From: Pelargonium cotyledonis
Lineage: Eukaryota; Streptophyta; Magnoliopsida; Geraniales; Geraniaceae
NCBI GenBank assembly: GCA_036897625.1
Contig: JAYMTA010000588.1
Coordinates: 1 to 26,452 of the forward strand
Direction of reading: 5' to 3'
Length of the DNA: 26,452 nucleotides
This document shows positions 20,601-26,452 of the stretch, piece by piece. The stretch's first letter is position 1, and every line of letters starts with the position of its first letter. Made by a program: the position numbers and the translations under genes. The notes under the pieces were generated by a model, which saw nothing but the letters and a program-made list of their open reading frames with translations, did no database searches and was not told where the DNA came from.

Positions 20601-23032
20601 TTAAAAAACATGAAAAATGGTAAAAATAAATACCGGAGCAGCACTGGGATGAGTACAATCCAAGCAAGAATGGAAGGCTTTCCGTAAAGCATGGTGTGCC
20701 CCAGAAATATGTAGCCCTTTATTAACAGAGCTAGAGGGATCCAAACCAAGTAAAACAGGCAGAATGCGTCCATAAAATGCAGGCCTTTTCTTTGCAATTG
20801 CAGAAAGACTGGCAAAAAATATGAAACAATTTAAGGAATTACATTATATATGAAGGAAATGCCGACATGAAAGTCGCAGTACAGCTCTATAGCTATGGAT
20901 ATATTATACATATGAGGAAAAACTATATCATTGCAAATGATAGTTTAGGAGAACAATTTCTGATAGTTCTCATACAATCAAATCTGCCAATAGAAAAATA
21001 TATATATATTTCAAACCATTCTTCCAGTTACCTACAAGTGTTTCACAAAAGAAGAGGTCTTACCCCTACTCCTCCCCTTCCTTTAAGGGGATGATATTAA
21101 AACTTATTGAGTACACACCCACGAAAATCTTCGCAGTTTCATTTAGGTCTGATTACAATCAAGTAATGTATCGTCATACTAATCCCTATTGATACTAAAC
21201 GGTTTAAAATTTATGTCCACAAAGCATATTAAGGAAAAGCATCATCCAAAAAGAGTAACCATTTTATCACACCAAAGTATTTAGTAAGCTATCAAGTAAA
21301 CAGTAGGTACATATAAACAGAACTTGTGAGCACCTAGTAATAAGCACGATGATCATGGAATTACTGAGAGACTTCACTGTAGGGTATCTAAGCTGGTCAA
21401 GCAATAATCCCAAACTTTGACTAGCTTCAACTGACATATCTCCTATATTCAGTAGAGGATGACCCCCACGAAGCCAAGAAACATTGAATTCAGCTAACCT
21501 CCCTACAGAATAGATTACATTGCTATATCAGCCAAAACAAATCACTTAAGTTGATATAATACATCATTATACCTTTGTGGCTAGCAACCCTGAAGTCCAA
21601 AATAAATTTAGTTACCTTCAACATCTTGATGAGGAGGAGGCTCTAAGGAACCGTGAGGATCAGGTGTGTAGAGAAGAATGATTGCCTCAACGAATTTCAG
21701 AGCTAGCAACCTTATGCCGTCACTTCCCGGCTGGCATAAACATTAGAATAATTCAGGATATCTTCACAAAATCCATTTATATGATAACATAAGAATCACT
21801 TCTTACCTGAAAAGCAATTGAGAACAACTTTTCCTTGAACTTTAACATCCATTCCCATGATGGTTCAATAGAATCATCCCGCTCACTGGAGTATAGACCC
21901 TGGAACAATAAGAAAACAAGAATGCAAACCAATTTACGTGCAACATAGAATAATGGAAAAGTCAATTCCAGAGAAATACAGCAATAATGTAGTTAAATGC
22001 GTGTCATTGCACCTTCGTCGTTTTACAGATTTAACAAATGTCAATTAATACATGATTCAGTTGACCACTTAACACTTTCATCACATTTCTTCAAACTAGG
22101 AAAGTAACCAGCACTTTCAGACATAAACTTAACATGACATAAAATAGCTTGCTTCTTCAAATGTTTTAGGGTGCTCAACATTTCTCTTCCTAGTTTATGA
22201 ACTTACTCACTTACTTGAAATCAAAATAAAACATAAAAAAGAAAGGCCATCGAGTAGGCTAAAGTAAATCCATTGACAAATTTCTTATTCCAAACGAAAT
22301 AACCCAATGACTAAACAGTCACTGTTTGAAGAAATAGTGCTTGCAGATAACAGATTACCAATGACAAGCTCGTAAGCGTGAGTGAGTAAAAGGTTAAACA
22401 CCAACCTGAATCGCAACTCTTGCAAGAGTAGAACGAAATAAATTGATTGCGCAAGTAATGGCTTGACGAGCAACAGCCGGAGTTCCATCTTGCAGAACAG
22501 TCAACAAAACAGGTACAATGTCGGGTAACAAATCCAGCTGCTCCATTCCAATTTCGCCGAGCATCCTGAAAAATAAATAGAAAATTAGGCAAATAAAAAC
22601 ATAACATCAATAAAATAGGTCCAGTATCAATCAAGAATTACAGATAACATAATTTCAATCTACATTACTAGTCCATAAAATGAAATGAATTTTTTTCAAA
22701 TCATAAATCACAATTCTTTCTATGCACATGAAATAAAAATACTTTCAAATACACAAGAAACACAATTCAATCAACTTATGACAACAAGATAAGGACTAGG
22801 GTTTAGGAAAAGCGTACTCGGTGACAAATTTACGAACCGGACTGAAACGGTCGGACTGGAGATCGAAGAGGCGAGGGAGCAACTCGGAGAGCAAGATAGG
22901 ATCATCCAGAGACAAATCCAACTTCAGATTATGCAAGATGTTGAGCTTGGAAGAAACGTCCATGGCGGTCTGGGCGGAGTTCGCCAGACGAGCCAGCCTC
23001 TCTCTGGAATTGGTGGTCATCATTCCCACCAT
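20601..23032 (-). CDS. Symplekin/PTA1-like protein, N-terminal part only (about 319 aa)
   Basis: Exons in transcript order: 23032-22818, 22565-22406, 21899-21807, 21730-21616, 21502-21334, then 20808-20634, which reads on past a potential donor (CCG|GTATTT) to TAA at 20601-20603. All internal borders are GT-AG with matching phases. The protein has HEAT-like helices (about 10-125) and then the symplekin/Pta1 N-terminal domain, including GLYSSE, a tract ending PSWEWMLKFKEKLFSIAFQ, PGSDGIRLLALKFVEAIILL, EASQSLGLLLDQLRYPTVKS, and LPVLLGLDPSSSVNKGLH near the end. Symplekin is the scaffold of the nuclear cleavage and polyadenylation machinery, and its N-terminus binds a CTD phosphatase (Ssu72) in animals and yeast. 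Full-length plant versions are several times longer, with a large C-terminal domain that is absent here. The gene is either a truncated duplicate or a short N-terminal form; Arabidopsis At1g27590 may be comparable (from memory). The ATG at 23032 begins MVGMMTTNSRERL; the upstream GTG at 23065 is in frame but not a plausible start. Confidence 0.82.
22797..22805 (-). promoter_or_regulatory. Telobox in intron 1 of the symplekin-like gene
   Basis: TAGGGTTTA (TAAACCCTA on the coding strand) begins 11 bases after the donor. Teloboxes near the start are common in plant genes for translation and RNA processing. The role is inferred. Confidence 0.35.
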
Positions 23033-23107
23033 GGCAGGAGAAAATTTTCCAGATTTGACAGTCACAGCTTGCAGTTACGATGATGGCATCGGAAAATAAG
23101 TGATTAG

Positions 23108-23116
23108 TAGGGTTTA
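23108..23116 (-). promoter_or_regulatory. Telobox upstream of the symplekin-like gene
   Basis: TAGGGTTTA (TAAACCCTA on the coding strand) lies 75 bases before the ATG, within the likely 5' UTR or core promoter. It matches the copy in intron 1. Confidence 0.4.
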
Positions 23117-23232
23117 GAGTCTTGACGGAGACACTGCCAAACGGAAAGAACGGGGATGTTTTCACGGCGAACGGACTCGAGTACGAGGATCGTTTTCGGT
23201 TTTTCACTTTGCCCCTGGTTTTTTTTTTTAGG

Positions 23233-25949
23233 ATTTTTTTTAAGGATTACTGTAGTATAAATAGAAAACTGAGAAAATAGGTGATTTGGAACATATTTAG
23301 GAAACCAGACCTAACGCTGGTCCCATTGACAGTGGAATTAGCCCTACTTCGCTTTAAATGTCAATGATTCATAGGGCTGTACCCAGCCGGTTTAAATTGT
23401 TTGAGATTTTGAGTTGTCCGTCACATGTAGTTTGGAGAGTTTTGAATTTCGATTTGTTTGTTTTGAACTTGAAATGTACAGTTTTAATGTTCACGATCTA
23501 TATATGGTCTAACGGGTTAACTACGTTAAATTTAGGTTCAAACTATTGGCATGATTCAATATATGATTTTTTTCTAATCATCTACAGTAAAAATACAATA
23601 ATTTAAAAGTTATAATCCATAAAAATTATTATACTTGTAAGGATAAAAATGTATTAAGAAATTATCAAGTGACTTAACCAAACGAGACTCGTTTAACCTA
23701 CACACATGGTCATCGTTGGGGTTGTAATGTTGCAGACCCATACCTCAAGGCCGCGGCATCACCTCTCAAACGACATTCATATGACACACAAGATGTCCTC
23801 AATGGACACTTTGTCGCGGCCTCCTAAAGCTATGTCGCGTCATTATTGCTTCATTTGTGCACATACGGGCTCCCTATTTGCATGCTAGCGGTTTGGTTAA
23901 ATTGTGCAGAAGATATATTGTTATGAAGTTTAAAGAAGAACGGAGGTATTGCAAATACGATGTAAAGAAACATTTCCTCAAATTGCTCATTAGATTGTGA
24001 GTAGCGATCTAGTGAGCAAAATGATGGCAAGTAGTTGTTTGTAATAGTTGGGAAGCGGGTAAAACCACGGGCAAGAAAAACTGTTCAATTTTGATGGGTT
24101 GCAGGTTGGACAAACATACAAACATTCAACGAAATGTTGGAGTTTTGAGAGCTGACCTCAAACCCTACATTTTTCTATAACCTCTGTTTGAATCTGTATT
24201 TGCATCCAATAGGAGTCTTTCATCTCACTGATTTCTTCAGCATAGTGATTTTTGTTTTGCATTTTAGTAACGGATGATTTTGATTTACTTCTACATTATT
24301 TATAAGTAATTTTATTGAAAAATTTGCTACCTTTATTGAGTCAAAGAGCTTGATAGCAACTGTTCATGGTTTGAAGTTGTTGGGTACAATTTTAAAATTT
24401 TCAATCCGAGTGCTGGAAATTGTTAATCGTTGCTCTATGTATGCAGCATCGATGTTTCCGAATCGATCCAAACCCATCGTAGAGCTGCACTTCACTATTG
24501 ACCACAAATAATTTGTTCCATGCCAATTTAATCACATTGCATCTACGGTTATTCTATAACTATACAAAATAATTGCATTATCAAGAATGCCCATCTCCAT
24601 TTCACAACCCACTGGCACGAACGCCTGACCGACCCGCACAGATCGTTTTCCCACACCTTCCAAAGAAGGTGCTCTGCCTCTGCCTACGTAGCTGTGTTAT
24701 GTGCATTTAAGACTTATTTGTAACAAGAAAATCACACGAGTGCAAGAGGGAAATACAATATTCTAACTCGTAATGCCATTTGAATTATGAGGCTAAAAAG
24801 TGAACTTGTTCAACAAATAGCAAAGATAAAATATCATATCCATAGCCTAAAAAAACACAAGTACATCAGATTTGGTCCTTAGATTGGTAAGCATAGATTC
24901 ATCAAACTTAGGTTGGAAACAATAGATACGACCCCCACAAACCATTACCACATAGCATATATTCCTGCAATTCTACATGCCTTCTATCCTACGATCTTCA
25001 AAGTCGTCTATCCCTTTGCAGGAAAATAGAGGGCAATAAATGTAAAATGTCCTACAAATATCCAATATCAAGAGTGTGAACAAATAGTTTACACTAAACA
25101 CAATCAAGTGTTTCACTTGAGCAGTTGAGCATACCAAATGACAGAATTTTTGTACCAATAACTAAAATCAAGTTCATCATAAACACTGCCATGACCAACA
25201 CCTTAACATAACTAACACGTAAACCATAAACCACACTACTGATTAAATCATAGCAAGTTCAGTACTGTAACACAGCTTGCCATCGCAGCAAGTTCTTACT
25301 CGACAGACACTGAGTGGCTTAATTAACTAGTACTAACATTGCAATAAGGAAAACTTAAAACCCGCCATTAGTTTTCAGATTTCAAACACAAATAACAAAA
25401 TCATAAATCAAAAGATAAAGTAGAAAACCAGTGAGCTCAAGTGTAATCACCAGACTTCCCTTCACCAAACTACCAATTAAATGCATGCAGAAGTATTGAG
25501 CACCATATGGTTAGTTCACTGCACTCAAAAGCTAAATAGAGCTACTATCAAGCAACACCAACTCACACAAGATCTAACAGATGAATGGACACTAAACTTC
25601 TCAAACTATGCTTTGAACGTGAAATGTATGCACAATCAAACATCTATAGAGTAGCCAAAGAGTGAGTAGCAACAAGCAAGCCATCAAATTATATGCACAC
25701 TGAGTGTGGAATAGACAAGTAGACTCACTAGCACTTCGAATTATCAAACTGAGATTCATAATTTCATAAACCCAGAAGCATATGCCATCCAATCACTACC
25801 CAAAATAAATAATACTAAAAGTTTTGACATTTGCCAAACTTCAAAACAGAACATGACCCCAAATGAACTTGGCAAATTTGCAAGAGCATAACAGACTTCG
25901 CCTTTCAATCAGAATCAAAATCATTAGCTACTACCAGGGTCAATCATAC
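23233..25949. other. Intergenic region without a supported gene
   Basis: Mostly AT-rich DNA with frequent stops. Two patches are less AT-rich (about 23740-23890 and 24590-24700), but neither encodes a recognisable protein. The right end (25949 leftwards) should include the 3' UTR of PDX1. I found no RNA gene, repeat array or transposase here. Confidence 0.6.
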
Positions 25950-26452
25950 CTAATCAGACCTCTTGGCGAACCTCTCCACCTTCTCGTCATTCAAATTGAG
26001 ACCCACCATGGCTTCGCCGAGTCCGCAGCTCACCTCCGCCAGTATATTGGGGTCGCTGTAATGCGTCACGGCCTGCACAATCGCTCTGGCTCGCTTCGCT
26101 GGGTCACCGCTCTTGAACACCCCGGAGCCCACAAACACCCCGTCGCAACCTAATTGCATCATCAGCGCCGCGTCCGCCGGCGTCGCCACTCCTCCCGCCG
26201 CGAACTGCACCACCGGAAGCCGCCCTAGCTGCTTTGTCTGCATGACCAAATCGAACGGCGCAGCAATCTTCTTCGCGAAGGTGAAGACCTCGTCGTCGTC
26301 CATGTTCCTCAAAACCCTAATATCGCCCATCACGGACCGCACGTGCCTGACCGCCTCGATCACGTTTCCGGTCCCGGCCTCTCCTTTGGTCCGAATCATC
26401 GCCGCTCCCTCGCGGATCCTCCTGAGCGCCTCGCCGAGGGTCCGGCCGGCGC
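25950..26452 (-). CDS. PDX1: Pyridoxal 5'-phosphate synthase subunit PDX1, C-terminal part
   Basis: An uninterrupted reading frame enters from the right edge ([17 protein letters not shown], then [12 protein letters not shown]) and ends at TGA 25950-25952, giving 166 residues of a family about 310 residues long. PDX1 makes pyridoxal 5'-phosphate from ribose 5-phosphate, glyceraldehyde 3-phosphate and ammonia supplied by the PDX2 glutaminase, in a cytosolic dodecamer. Seen here are the lysine of RTKGEAGTG (the second catalytic lysine of the family) and the phosphate-binding loop [17 protein letters not shown]. The tail [13 protein letters not shown] is of plant type. The first catalytic lysine and the N-terminus lie outside the window. 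The Met at 26399 is internal, not the start. No intron is seen, as is usual for plant PDX1. Codons are strongly GC-ending, unlike the AT-rich flank. Confidence 0.96.
   Translation of the reverse strand, partial: AGRTLGEALRRIREGAAMIRTKGEAGTGNVIEAVRHVRSVMGDIRVLRNMDDDEVFTFAKKIAAPFDLVMQTKQLGRLPVVQFAAGGVATPADAALMMQLGCDGVFVGSGVFKSGDPAKRARAIVQAVTHYSDPNILAEVSCGLGEAMVGLNLNDEKVERFAKRSD

Noticed and set aside
21058-21092. Word resembling the miR482/2118 3' arm with a CCCCTT/AAGGGG mini-hairpin
   Set aside because: It needs an insertion to align, and no complementary 5' arm lies within about 100 bases; it is inside an intron of the symplekin-like gene.
24590-24700. Less AT-rich patch suspected to be a gene fragment
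   Set aside because: No frame gives a recognisable peptide and there are no splice-site or repeat signatures.

Overview
This window looks like nuclear DNA from a flowering plant, most likely a eudicot. The AT-rich intergenic DNA, the GT-AG introns, the plant-type gene families and the short dispersed repeats all point that way. There is no bacterial, organellar, viral or CRISPR signature. No species can be named from the sequence alone. I assembled five protein-coding genes by joining exons by eye. Four have a visible start; the fifth runs off the right edge.

Layout: 1-4300 holds no gene I can support, only decayed repeats and an orphan cluster of GCCCA boxes. 4855-8106 (+) is a seven-exon leucine-rich repeat receptor-like pseudokinase of 772 residues. 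8107-9600 is intergenic, with a tRNA-derived SINE, a second SINE-like relic and a helically spaced GCCCA cluster. 10566-16073 (+) is an eight-exon NT-C2 (EEIG1/EHBP1-type) protein of 1041 residues. 16709-19538 (-) is a four-exon, mitochondrial adenylate kinase-like protein of 280 residues, convergent with the NT-C2 gene and separated from it by a fold-back element. 20601-23032 (-) is the N-terminal part of a symplekin/PTA1-like gene that stops at an exon boundary. 23233-25949 has no supported gene. 25950-26452 (-) is the C-terminal half of the vitamin B6 synthase PDX1.

The genes do not form a pathway. They are ordinary neighbours: receptor-like signalling, C2-type membrane or organelle-movement scaffolding, nucleotide metabolism, mRNA 3'-end processing and cofactor synthesis. 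I found no new biological system. The most useful second looks are the 3'-truncated symplekin gene, two enzyme-family proteins whose catalytic residues have decayed (receptor pseudokinase and adenylate kinase-like), a 26-nt microexon, and several non-autonomous repeats.

All exon borders were read by eye. They are supported by matching splice phases and by family resemblance recalled from memory, not by transcripts or database searches.
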